Of a stretch of 64,000 nucleotides of DNA, positions 8,423 to 15,300 are shown in pieces (the stretch's first letter is position 1; each line of letters opens with the position of its first letter). Source of the stretch: JAJEFO01 sp965208685. GTDB taxonomy: Bacteria > Pseudomonadota > Alphaproteobacteria > Rhodobacterales > Rhodobacteraceae. The position numbers were made by a program, and so were the translations under genes. The DNA lies in assembly GCA_965208685.1 (NCBI GenBank), contig CBDBPL010000007.1, positions 4,588,001 to 4,652,000 on the forward strand. The letters are read 5' to 3'. The notes under the pieces are model-generated. The model did not search any database, was not told the DNA's origin, and saw nothing but the letters and a program-made list of their open reading frames with translations.

Positions 8423-8941
8423 ATGACGAACTACGCAAATGGATACGCGAATGCGATGAAAGGCCTGTTTGGCGAGTTTCCGGTCAACGCCGGAATGTTC
8501 AAGAGTGCTTTCAGGCAACAGGCCTCCATCACGGACAAGATGTCGAGAGTCGTGCTGGCCGCCGCCGAGAAGTCGACGGAGATTTCCGCCACGTGGACAA
8601 AGTCCGCCCTCGGAGAGCTCGGCAACGTCACCAATGCCCAGGACGATCCTTCCGACTACACCAAGGCCATGAATGACTTCGCGATCGCACAAGCGGAACT
8701 CGGCGCCAAGTCGATGGAAGCCTTGGCAGACGTGGCAACGACGGCCCAGGTGAAGACGTTCGAGCTGATGCTTGCCGCGGACAAGGATCCAGGCGACGGT
8801 GCCTCCAAGGTCGCCAGGAAGCCGCGTTCCGGGTCCGGGTCTGGTCGGCCAGCGTCGCCGTCGCAAGTTGCCTCGAAGGCCGCCAGGAAGGCCGCCAAGG
8901 ACACGTCATCCACCGCCGAGAAGGTGGCCTTGAATCAGTGA
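8423..8941 (+). CDS. phaP: Phasin family protein with basic C-terminal tail
   Basis: 172-residue granule-associated protein. Residues 1-125 align with the second phasin (shared KMS, VVL, AAEKSTEIS and GNVTNA stretches), the Phasin_2 type. Residues about 133-172 form an Arg/Lys/Ala/Ser/Pro-rich tail (KVARKPRSGSGSG, SKAARKAAKD) absent from its neighbour and reminiscent of the DNA-binding tails of PhaF/PhaM-like phasins. ATG 8423 follows a purine-rich GGAGAGAAG. A terminator follows at 8987. Confidence 0.88.
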   Translation: MTNYANGYANAMKGLFGEFPVNAGMFKSAFRQQASITDKMSRVVLAAAEKSTEISATWTKSALGELGNVTNAQDDPSDYTKAMNDFAIAQAELGAKSMEALADVATTAQVKTFELMLAADKDPGDGASKVARKPRSGSGSGRPASPSQVASKAARKAAKDTSSTAEKVALNQ

Positions 8942-8954
8942 TTTGATTGCGAGT

Positions 8955-8975
8955 GCCAACTTCCTCCCTGTTGGC
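8955..8975 (+). ncRNA. CTCCTCCC-type ('cuckoo'/CcsR-like) hairpin in phasin-1 3' UTR
   Basis: Six-base-pair stem GCCAAC/GTTGGC with the nine-base loop TTCCTCCCT, 14 bases after the phasin stop and 12 bases before an intrinsic terminator. Only one loop base differs from the hairpin after the second phasin. The loop resembles the CCUCCUCCC anti-Shine-Dalgarno loops of Rhodobacter CcsR and related 'cuckoo' RNAs, but here it has CTTCCTCCC. It may be part of a 3'-UTR-derived small RNA. Confidence 0.5.
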
Positions 8976-8986
8976 AATCCAAAACT

Positions 8987-9012
8987 GGCGGGCCGGAAGC
9001 GCCCGCCTTTTT
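8987..9012 (+). terminator. Intrinsic terminator after phasin 1
   Basis: Stem GGCGGGC/GCCCGCC (8987-8993 and 9001-9007) with a 7-base loop, followed by TTTTT. It closes the phaC-phasin-1 transcription unit. The rest of 9013-9190 shows no gene. Confidence 0.8.
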
Positions 9013-9193
9013 CGTGCGCGTCGAGACACCTTTCAGGATGCGGACGCGCCACCGAAGGCGGTCGTGTCGCATCGCGAAGCATGCGGGGCCGGGACCGCCC
9101 AAGGCATTCCGATTCGCGGTTTCGCAACGCGCACCGTGGGGCGAGGATGGGCAAATCGATCCATCTCATTGAAAAGAAAGCGAAAGAAAATTG

Positions 9194-9242
9194 CTGCAGT
9201 GCAGAAAATACTCTTGAAATGCTGCATTGCAGCATCTATGTA
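9194..9242 (+). promoter_or_regulatory. Phasin-2 promoter with two PhaR-type palindromes
   Basis: A -35 TTGAAA (9214-9219) and -10 TATGTA (9237-9242) are spaced by 17 bases. The spacer holds GCTGCATTGCAGC (9221-9233), and a further palindrome CTGCAGTGCAG lies upstream at 9194-9204. The arrangement duplicates the phasin-1 promoter (CTCTTGAA then a TGCA palindrome then a TAT-rich -10), with one extra operator. Confidence 0.62.
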
Positions 9243-9301
9243 TGCTGCATCTGCAAAACCGACCGGGCACCGCCCGTTCCCAAGGCACGGAGAGAGAAGA
9301 G

Positions 9302-9745
9302 ATGACGAAGACTGCAAACGAATACACAAGGGTGGTGAAGGACATGATGGGTGCGTTCCCCGTGGACGCGGCCGCGTTCAATGATGCCTTCAAGAACCAG
9401 GCCTCGGTTGCCGACAAGATGTCGAAGGTCGTTCTGGATGCCGCCGAGAAGTCCACCGAGATTTCCGCCGGCTGGGCCAAGGCAAGCATCGGAAAGTTCG
9501 GCAACGTCACCAACGCCAAGGAGGATCCCGTCGACTACAGCAAGGCGATGGCCGAGTTCGCGTCGGCCCAGGCCGAAATGAGCGCCGAGTCGCTGGCTGC
9601 CTTCGCCGAGGTCGCGAAGAAGGTCCAGATGGAAACGGTCGAGCTGATGCTCGCCGCCGGCAAGGATCTTGGCACCGACGCTTCGAAGGCCGTCAAGAAA
9701 GCCGCCGAAGAGATGAGTGCCGCCGCGGAAAAGGTGGCCGTGTAA
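9302..9745 (+). CDS. phaP: Phasin family protein
   Basis: 147-residue Phasin_2-type granule coat protein, a tandem paralogue of the gene at 8423 but with a short acidic/helical end instead of a basic tail. Conserved blocks include ASVADKMSKVVLDAAEKS and FGNVTNA. It has its own promoter/operators and terminator, so the two phasins can be expressed separately. No phaR gene follows, unlike many rhodobacterial pha clusters, so the repressor must be encoded elsewhere. Confidence 0.9.
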   Translation: MTKTANEYTRVVKDMMGAFPVDAAAFNDAFKNQASVADKMSKVVLDAAEKSTEISAGWAKASIGKFGNVTNAKEDPVDYSKAMAEFASAQAEMSAESLAAFAEVAKKVQMETVELMLAAGKDLGTDASKAVKKAAEEMSAAAEKVAV

Positions 9746-9765
9746 CGGGTACGTGGCGGTCTGTT

Positions 9766-9786
9766 GCCAACCTCCTCCCTGTTGGC
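9766..9786 (+). ncRNA. CCTCCTCCC ('cuckoo'/CcsR-like) hairpin in phasin-2 3' UTR
   Basis: Stem GCCAAC/GTTGGC with loop CTCCTCCCT. The exact string CCTCCTCCC, the signature of Rhodobacter CcsR/'cuckoo' RNAs, spans 9771-9779. It is 20 bases after the stop and just ahead of a strong terminator, so a stable 3' fragment of roughly 60 nt could accumulate as a small RNA exposing an anti-Shine-Dalgarno loop. Confidence 0.6.
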
Positions 9787-9794
9787 GAACGGAA

Positions 9795-9827
9795 CGGGCG
9801 GGCCAATCGGCCCGCTCGTCTTTTTTT
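9795..9827 (+). terminator. Strong intrinsic terminator after phasin 2
   Basis: Stem of about 10 bp (core GCGGGCC/GGCCCGC at 9798-9804 and 9809-9815, extended outward through one G-T pair) with loop AATC, followed by T(7) at 9821-9827. Confidence 0.88.
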
Positions 9828-9920
9828 GCTGGCGGAAGGGGAATCGCGACGGAAAATGCAGCGGCTGTCGCGGAGACCTCCGATCGCGGCGGGCACGGGC
9901 CCTTGCCCCGGGAGCTGTTC

Positions 9921-10775
9921 TCAGCCCGGCGACATGCCTCGCAGCCGCTCGGAGCGGCGACGGAGAATCTCGATCGTGGCAAGCAGGACGACCGAGACCG
10001 TCACGAGGATCGTCGCGACCGCAAGAATGGTGGGGCTGATCTGTTCGCGGAGCCCGGTGAACATCTGCCAGGGCAGTGTCTTCTGACCCGCCGAACCGAC
10101 AAAGAGCACGACGACGACCTCGTCAAAGGACGTGATGAAGGCGAAGAGCCCGCCTGATATCACGCCAGGCAGGATGAGCGGCATCTGGACCTTGGCAAAG
10201 GTCGTGACCGGATTCGCCCCCAGGCTGGCCGAGGCGCGAGTGAGGCTCCGGTCAAAGCCGACCAGCGTTGCAGTCACCGTGATGATGACAAATGGGATCC
10301 CGAGCGCTGCATGGGCCAGCACGACTCCCCAGTAGGAGCCTTGAAGTCCGATTCGGCTGTAGAAGAAGTACATGCCGGCGGCGGAAATGATCAGCGGCAC
10401 GATCATCGGCGAGATCAGCATCGCCATGATTGCCCGCCGGAAGGGCACATGCGGCTGGCTCAGGCCGATTGCGGCCAGCGTGCCGAAGGACACGGAGAGA
10501 AGGGTGGCCATCGGAGCAATGCGAATCGAGTTCCACATTGCCTGCTGCCAGTCCGGATTGGTGAAGAAGTCGTTGTAGTGCTTGAGCGAGTATCCGTCCG
10601 GGTCGAGGGCAAGCATCTCGGGCGTGAAGGTGAAGAAGTCCTCTGCGTTGAAGCTCAGGGGAATGATCACGATGATCGGGGCGATCAGGAAGAAGAAGAC
10701 AATGCCGCAGATCACGCGGAACGCGTAATGCCAGAGTTTCTGGGCGAAGGAGGCATAAGGAGGAAGGCCAGACAC
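9921..10775 (-). CDS. ABC transporter permease, PotC-like (polyamine type)
   Basis: Inner-membrane permease of 284 residues with six hydrophobic segments. The EAA-type coupling loop is near residues 180-200 (LTRASASLGANPVTTFAKVQ). GTG 10775 lies one base after the stop of the preceding permease. It is the last gene of the five-gene unit 14978-9921. PotC-type proteins pair with PotB to import spermidine, putrescine or related amines; the actual substrate is not defined by sequence. Confidence 0.88.
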   Translation of the reverse strand: MSGLPPYASFAQKLWHYAFRVICGIVFFFLIAPIIVIIPLSFNAEDFFTFTPEMLALDPDGYSLKHYNDFFTNPDWQQAMWNSIRIAPMATLLSVSFGTLAAIGLSQPHVPFRRAIMAMLISPMIVPLIISAAGMYFFYSRIGLQGSYWGVVLAHAALGIPFVIITVTATLVGFDRSLTRASASLGANPVTTFAKVQMPLILPGVISGGLFAFITSFDEVVVVLFVGSAGQKTLPWQMFTGLREQISPTILAVATILVTVSVVLLATIEILRRRSERLRGMSPG

Positions 10776-10776
10776 T

Positions 10777-12318
10777 TCAGCCTCCGAGCTTCACGTTGTC
10801 GATGCCGACGATCCTGTCGTAGGTCCAGTAGAGGATCAGGACGGCAAAGAGCAGGATCGTTCCAAGCGCAGCCGCGAGGCCCCAATTGAGGGACGACGAA
10901 ATGTGATACGCGATCCGGTTGGAGATGAAGACGCCGCGCGTGCCTCCAACCAGTTCCGGCGTGATGTAGTAGCCGATCGCCAGAATGAACACGAGCACCG
11001 ATCCCGCGCCGATTCCTGGCACCGAGTTCGGAAAGTAGACGCGCCAGAAGGCAGTCCAGTCCGTGGCGCCCAGCGACTTCGCGGCGCGGACATAGGATGG
11101 CGGGATGGTCTTCATGACCGAGTAGAGCGGCAGGATCATGAACGGAAGCAGGATATGCGTCATGGCGATGATCGTGCCGGTCTGGTTGTTGATGAGGATG
11201 AGCCTGCTCGCATCGTCCACGATCCGGAGCGCCACGAGAATGTCGTTGATGACGCCCTGCTGTTGCAACAGCACCTTCCACGAACTCGTTCGCACCAGGA
11301 GCGAGGTCCAGAAGGGAAGAAGCACGAGTATCATCAAGATGTTCGCCGTTCGAAGCGGCAGGTTGGCGAGGAGGAACGCCACCGGGTAGCCGAGAAGGAT
11401 GCAGGATATCGTGATCACCAGCGACATGTAGAGCGTGCGCCCGAAAAGCAGGATGTAGATGCGGTCACCCTCGTCACGGTACTGCACGCCGTCAGCGGTC
11501 AGTTTCAGGTCGACTGAATTGAGGAAGTAGCCGGGAGTGTAGCGCCCTGCATATGTCCGTATGGTTCGCCACACTTCAGGATCCAGCCAGTCTTCGTCAA
11601 TTGCCCCGAACTGTTCGCGGAGGCTGACTGGTTCGAACCGCGCCGCCGCGGACTGCGCGTCGTTCAGGAGCGGATTGTCGAATCCTCCCGAAGGAGCCCG
11701 CATCAGGTCGGCATGGAGCGCCGCATAGAGAACGTCCCAAGGCTCCTCTTCGAGCGGATCGTCGCCATCGGCCCGGACCGCCTCCCGCCAGGTCGCGTAG
11801 GCGGAAGCGGTGCGCGGGAGACTGGTGCGTTCGGAACCTGCCAGCGCGTCCCAGGTCGCCGGGTCTTCCCACGCCGGGTCGAGCGTGTTGAACGCGTCCG
11901 CGTAGTCCTTGGTGTCGAACCGGCCCACGCGCCGTCCCGACTTTCGGAACAGCGAGGCAAGACCGGTCCTTTCGTAGTTGAGCCGGGAGCCGAGCCGCGT
12001 ATGGCTCTTGCGCTCGACCGCGAAGACCATGTCCGTGTAGAAGGCCTCGTACACCTCGTCGCCCGGTGGCCCGCCTTGCTCCGGATCCCAGTCTTGGAGT
12101 GCCTGGACCGTGCGCGGGATCGTTTCGTGGACGATCCCGTTCTCGACCGAGCGGAACAGCATGTCCGCGATCGGGGCGATAAAGGTCAGCAGAACGAAGA
12201 GGAGCAGCGGAGCCACCAGCAGGAAGGCGCGGGCCTTCTCGCGCCGAAGCGCCCGCCTGAGGCTCGCCTTGAGGGGCGTGCCGTCCGCGGTCAGGACGGG
12301 AGAATCGCTGGCGGTCAT
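10777..12318 (-). CDS. ABC transporter permease, PotB-like, with large insertion after TM1
   Basis: 513 residues, far longer than the usual 280-300. TM1 is at about 29-52. Then comes a hydrophilic stretch of about 235 residues rich in Asp, Arg and Trp (about 55-290), followed by the remaining TM segments and the coupling loop (VRAAKSLGATDWTAFWRVYF). The insertion would face the periplasm and could contact the binding protein. The reading frame is continuous and codon use looks normal, so it is not a frameshift artefact. The start overlaps the DUF1330 gene as ATGA. Confidence 0.88.
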   Translation of the reverse strand: MTASDSPVLTADGTPLKASLRRALRREKARAFLLVAPLLLFVLLTFIAPIADMLFRSVENGIVHETIPRTVQALQDWDPEQGGPPGDEVYEAFYTDMVFAVERKSHTRLGSRLNYERTGLASLFRKSGRRVGRFDTKDYADAFNTLDPAWEDPATWDALAGSERTSLPRTASAYATWREAVRADGDDPLEEEPWDVLYAALHADLMRAPSGGFDNPLLNDAQSAAARFEPVSLREQFGAIDEDWLDPEVWRTIRTYAGRYTPGYFLNSVDLKLTADGVQYRDEGDRIYILLFGRTLYMSLVITISCILLGYPVAFLLANLPLRTANILMILVLLPFWTSLLVRTSSWKVLLQQQGVINDILVALRIVDDASRLILINNQTGTIIAMTHILLPFMILPLYSVMKTIPPSYVRAAKSLGATDWTAFWRVYFPNSVPGIGAGSVLVFILAIGYYITPELVGGTRGVFISNRIAYHISSSLNWGLAAALGTILLFAVLILYWTYDRIVGIDNVKLGG

Positions 12319-12608
12319 GCGTCGTGGCCCTCGACGACCACAATGCTGCTTTCGGCCGCACGACGACGAATTTCCGCGACCGCCTGATACTCTGGGTCCT
12401 GATAGGCGGCGAGCGCATCCTCGTAGGACGGGAACTCGATCACGACATGACGCTCGTGCAGTTCGCCTTCAACCTGCCGGGACCTCCCGCCACGGATGAC
12501 GAACCTTGCGCCCATGCCTTCCAGGATCGGCGTGTCCCTTGCCACATACTCCTTGTAGGCGTCGGGATCGCGAACGGTGATGTGCGCAACTATGTAGCCC
12601 TTTGGCAT
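12315..12608 (-). CDS. DUF1330 domain protein
   Basis: 97-residue protein with the DUF1330 ferredoxin-like core (KGYIVAHITVRDPDAYKEYV near the N-terminus and an EFPSYEDALAAYQDPEYQ segment). Function unknown. It is inserted between the binding-protein and permease genes of an amine-type importer and overlaps the permease by 4 bp. Such stand-alone alpha/beta-barrel proteins often act in catabolism of the imported compound; that is inference. Confidence 0.85.
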   Translation of the reverse strand: MPKGYIVAHITVRDPDAYKEYVARDTPILEGMGARFVIRGGRSRQVEGELHERHVVIEFPSYEDALAAYQDPEYQAVAEIRRRAAESSIVVVEGHDA

Positions 12609-12623
12609 CGTGCCCCCTGCTGG

Positions 12624-12651
12624 AACAGGCCGGACCGGAATCCGGCCTGTT
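12624..12651 (-). promoter_or_regulatory. Intercistronic hairpin after the binding-protein gene
   Basis: Perfect 11-bp stem (12624-12634 with 12641-12651, AACAGGCCGGA/TCCGGCCTGTT) and 6-base loop, with no U-tract. It probably protects the 3' end of the binding-protein mRNA or causes partial termination, keeping binding protein in excess over permeases. Similar hairpins follow the two other binding-protein genes in this window. Confidence 0.65.
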
Positions 12652-12664
12652 TCCCTGGTTCGTG

Positions 12665-13774
12665 CTATTGCGCCAGCCAGGCCTGGAACTTGGCGTCCAG
12701 GTCGTCCCGGTAGTCCGCCCACCACTCATAGTTGTAGAGGAAGGTGTTCTTGGCGTTTTCCGGATCCGTTGGCATGTGCGGCGCCATCTCAATGCCAAGG
12801 TCGGCGTGCTGGCCGACAAGCGGCGCAGAGGACATGCGGGCGGGGCCGTAGCTGATGTACTTGGCCTGGTCCGCAAGGCGCTGCGTGTCCGTGGCGAACC
12901 TCACGAAGTCCTTGGCACGCGCAAGGCGGTCTGCAGGCAGGCCGACAGGAATGATCCAGCCGTCAAGGTCGAAGACCTGTGCATCCCAGAGCATTCCGAC
13001 CGGCTGGTCCTGTTCCTCGATCACCGAGAAGAGACGGCCGTTGTAAGTCGATCCGATCACGACCTCTCCGTCGGCAAGGAGCTGCGGCGTGTCGGCTCCG
13101 GCACTCCACCAGATCACGTCGTCCTTGATGGTGTCGAGCTTGGCAAAGGCCCGGGCCTGGCCTTCTTCCGTCTCAAGCACGTCATAGACGTCGGCCTTGG
13201 GAACGCCATCGCAGATGAGGGCCCATTCCATGTTGTTGATGGGGCGCTTTTCCAGGGACCGCTTTCCCGGATACGTCGCCGTGTCAAAGACCGCGCAGAC
13301 GTCGGTCGGCGGCGTCGAGCCGACCATGTCGGTCCGGTAGCCGAACGTGGTCGAGTAGACGATCTGCGGAATGAAGCAGTCCGAGACGATCAGGTCGCCG
13401 AAGTCTTCGGATGCCGACGTGCCGTCGGGAGCCGGGGCAAGCAGCTCGTCATGGTCGATTTCCATGGCAAGGCCTTCGTCACAAAGGCGAATGGCGTCAG
13501 ACGCGACGACGTCGACGAGGTCCCATGTGACGTTGCCGGCCTCGTTCATCGCGCGCAGCTTGGCCACCGCCTCGTACGAGCTTTCGTCCCACACCGCGGT
13601 GACCCCTGGGTTGTCCGCGATGTAAGGCTCCACGTAGGCGCGATGCTGCGACTTCTGATACGCACCGCCCCATGAGACGAGCGTGATGTCATCGGCCAGC
13701 TCGGCCGAAACAGCGGTAGGCCCCGCCGTCAGGGCGAGGGCAGCCGCCGCAATTGCAGTCTTCTTGAGTTTCAT
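12665..13774 (-). CDS. Periplasmic substrate-binding protein, polyamine/PotD-like
   Basis: 369 residues with a signal peptide (1-24, ending AVSAE), then the family opening ITLVSWGGAYQKSQ. Typical features are the YSTTFGYR region and a C-terminal WWADYRDDLDAKF. It belongs to the ABC unit with PotA/B/C-like genes and is therefore the ligand receptor for that importer. AAGGAAGA precedes the ATG. The ligand class (polyamine or other cationic/organic amine) is inferred from family only. Confidence 0.88.
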   Translation of the reverse strand: MKLKKTAIAAAALALTAGPTAVSAELADDITLVSWGGAYQKSQHRAYVEPYIADNPGVTAVWDESSYEAVAKLRAMNEAGNVTWDLVDVVASDAIRLCDEGLAMEIDHDELLAPAPDGTSASEDFGDLIVSDCFIPQIVYSTTFGYRTDMVGSTPPTDVCAVFDTATYPGKRSLEKRPINNMEWALICDGVPKADVYDVLETEEGQARAFAKLDTIKDDVIWWSAGADTPQLLADGEVVIGSTYNGRLFSVIEEQDQPVGMLWDAQVFDLDGWIIPVGLPADRLARAKDFVRFATDTQRLADQAKYISYGPARMSSAPLVGQHADLGIEMAPHMPTDPENAKNTFLYNYEWWADYRDDLDAKFQAWLAQ

Positions 13775-13806
13775 CTCTGTCTTCCTTGTTCCCCGACTTC
13801 GTTGCA

Positions 13807-13840
13807 GGAACTCCGGTCTCGGGAATGACACTGGAGTTCC
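13807..13840 (-). promoter_or_regulatory. Intercistronic inverted repeat between potA-like and potD-like genes
   Basis: Arms GGAACTCC (13807-13814) and GGAGTTCC (13833-13840) with an 18-base gap whose edges pair further with one wobble. It lies in the 103-bp gap after the ATPase gene. It may be a processing or attenuation hairpin. Confidence 0.4.
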
Positions 13841-13877
13841 CCGTTTGGAGTGCCGGATGGCACTGCACGCGCGCCAA

Positions 13878-14978
13878 TCAGGCGTCAAGTGCGCGGCAGT
13901 CATCGGGCAACCACCCCAATTCGATGATTTTCCCGGCTTCCAGGCGAACCTGGTCCGGGGCATTCCTGGTCTTGACGACAAAGTCTTCCTTGCCCGCGAC
14001 CCGAAGCCGGGTGCGGAACACGTCTCCCATGTAAATGCACTCAAGCACTTCCGCCTTGAGTGTATGTGCGCCTTCCATCAGGCGGCTCTTGTTGAACTCG
14101 ACGCGCTCGGGGCGGATGGATACCAGGGTCCGCTCTCCGACCGAGGACACGTTCACGGCCTTTGCATCGATGGTCTCGCCGGAATCGAGGCTGACGGTGC
14201 AATTCCCGTCCCTGATCGATTCCACTTGGCCCAAGAGCGTGTTGTTCTCGCCGATGAACTGCGCCACGAAGCTGTTTTCAGGCTCCTCGTACAGAACGTC
14301 CGGCGCTGCAAGCTGCTGGATCCGGCCGTCGTCGAACACCGCAACGCGGTCCGACATCGTGAGCGCTTCGGTCTGGTCATGCGTGACATACACCGTGGTG
14401 ATGCCAAGTTCGTGCGCGAGGTTGGTGATTTCGAATTGCATGTGCTCGCGAAGCTGCTTGTCGAGCGCGCCGAGAGGTTCGTCCATCAGCACCAGCTCGG
14501 GCTCGAAGACAAGCGCGCGGGCGAGCGCGATTCGCTGCTGCTGGCCGCCGGACAGCTGGGCCGGACGGCGACCTCCAAACTCGCCCATCTGCACCATGCC
14601 GAGCGCGCGCTGCACCTTCTCCTCGCGCTCGGCCTTGCCGATCTTGCGAACCTCGAGCGGGAAAGCGAGATTCTCGGCAACCGTCATGTGGGGAAACAGC
14701 GCGTAGTTTTGGAAGACCATTCCGATGCCGCGCTTGTGAGGAGGGATGTTGTTGATGGGCTTGCCGTCGAGGAGGATTTCGCCGTGAGTCGCGGTCTCGA
14801 AGCCTGCGAGCATCATCAGGCAGGTTGTCTTTCCCGAACCGGACGGCCCCAGCATGGTAAGGAACTCGCCTTTTTCGATGGACAGGTTCAGGTCCTTGAC
14901 GACGAGCGTTTCGCCGTCGTAGCTCTTCTGTACCTTCTCGAACACCACGAAGTTGTCGGCGGTCTGCGATGCGCCCAT
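13878..14978 (-). CDS. ABC transporter ATP-binding protein, PotA-like
   Basis: 366 residues. Walker A GPSGSGKT is at 44-51, Q-loop Gln90, signature LSGGQ 142-146, Walker B with DEP at 166-168, H-loop His200, then a TOBE/OB-type C-terminal regulatory domain (about 285-360). First gene of the importer unit (ATPase, binding protein, DUF1330, two permeases), all on the minus strand. It energises uptake at the cytoplasmic face. Confidence 0.92.
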   Translation of the reverse strand: MGASQTADNFVVFEKVQKSYDGETLVVKDLNLSIEKGEFLTMLGPSGSGKTTCLMMLAGFETATHGEILLDGKPINNIPPHKRGIGMVFQNYALFPHMTVAENLAFPLEVRKIGKAEREEKVQRALGMVQMGEFGGRRPAQLSGGQQQRIALARALVFEPELVLMDEPLGALDKQLREHMQFEITNLAHELGITTVYVTHDQTEALTMSDRVAVFDDGRIQQLAAPDVLYEEPENSFVAQFIGENNTLLGQVESIRDGNCTVSLDSGETIDAKAVNVSSVGERTLVSIRPERVEFNKSRLMEGAHTLKAEVLECIYMGDVFRTRLRVAGKEDFVVKTRNAPDQVRLEAGKIIELGWLPDDCRALDA

Positions 14979-15300
14979 GCGGTCTCCCCCGAGGACTTGT
15001 CAACTTGCACCCAACACCAGCAGTTTCGCAATTTCAACAGGGTTAAGGGTGTGTATCCGGATTTTTTGAATTTTGAGTTGCGCCAAGATTGGTGATTCGT
15101 CGCTTGTTTTCCATGGCGCGGCCATGCCCGCGTCGCAGCGGGTTCGCCGACAACAAGGGGATTTGAGGCAGGAATGTCGCAGATGCCGGAAAGGTGGCAC
15201 GAAGACCGGAAACTTTCTCGATGCCGGGATGCGGGCATCGCGGAGGCGTTGCTTCGGCTGGCTCGGGCCACGGGAGCTGTCCACGTCGTTTTCTTGCGTC
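14979..15300. other. 322-bp gap between two leftward operons
   Basis: No gene recognised. It should contain the promoter of the ABC importer unit (near the AT-rich 15030-15080 part) and the end of the aldehyde dehydrogenase mRNA. No convincing -35/-10 pair or terminator was found by eye. Confidence 0.5.

Noticed and set aside
9236..9982. 248-codon minus-strand frame across phasin 2 and its terminator
   Set aside because: It reads through a strong terminator, is antisense to a clear phasin gene and has no recognisable motif.
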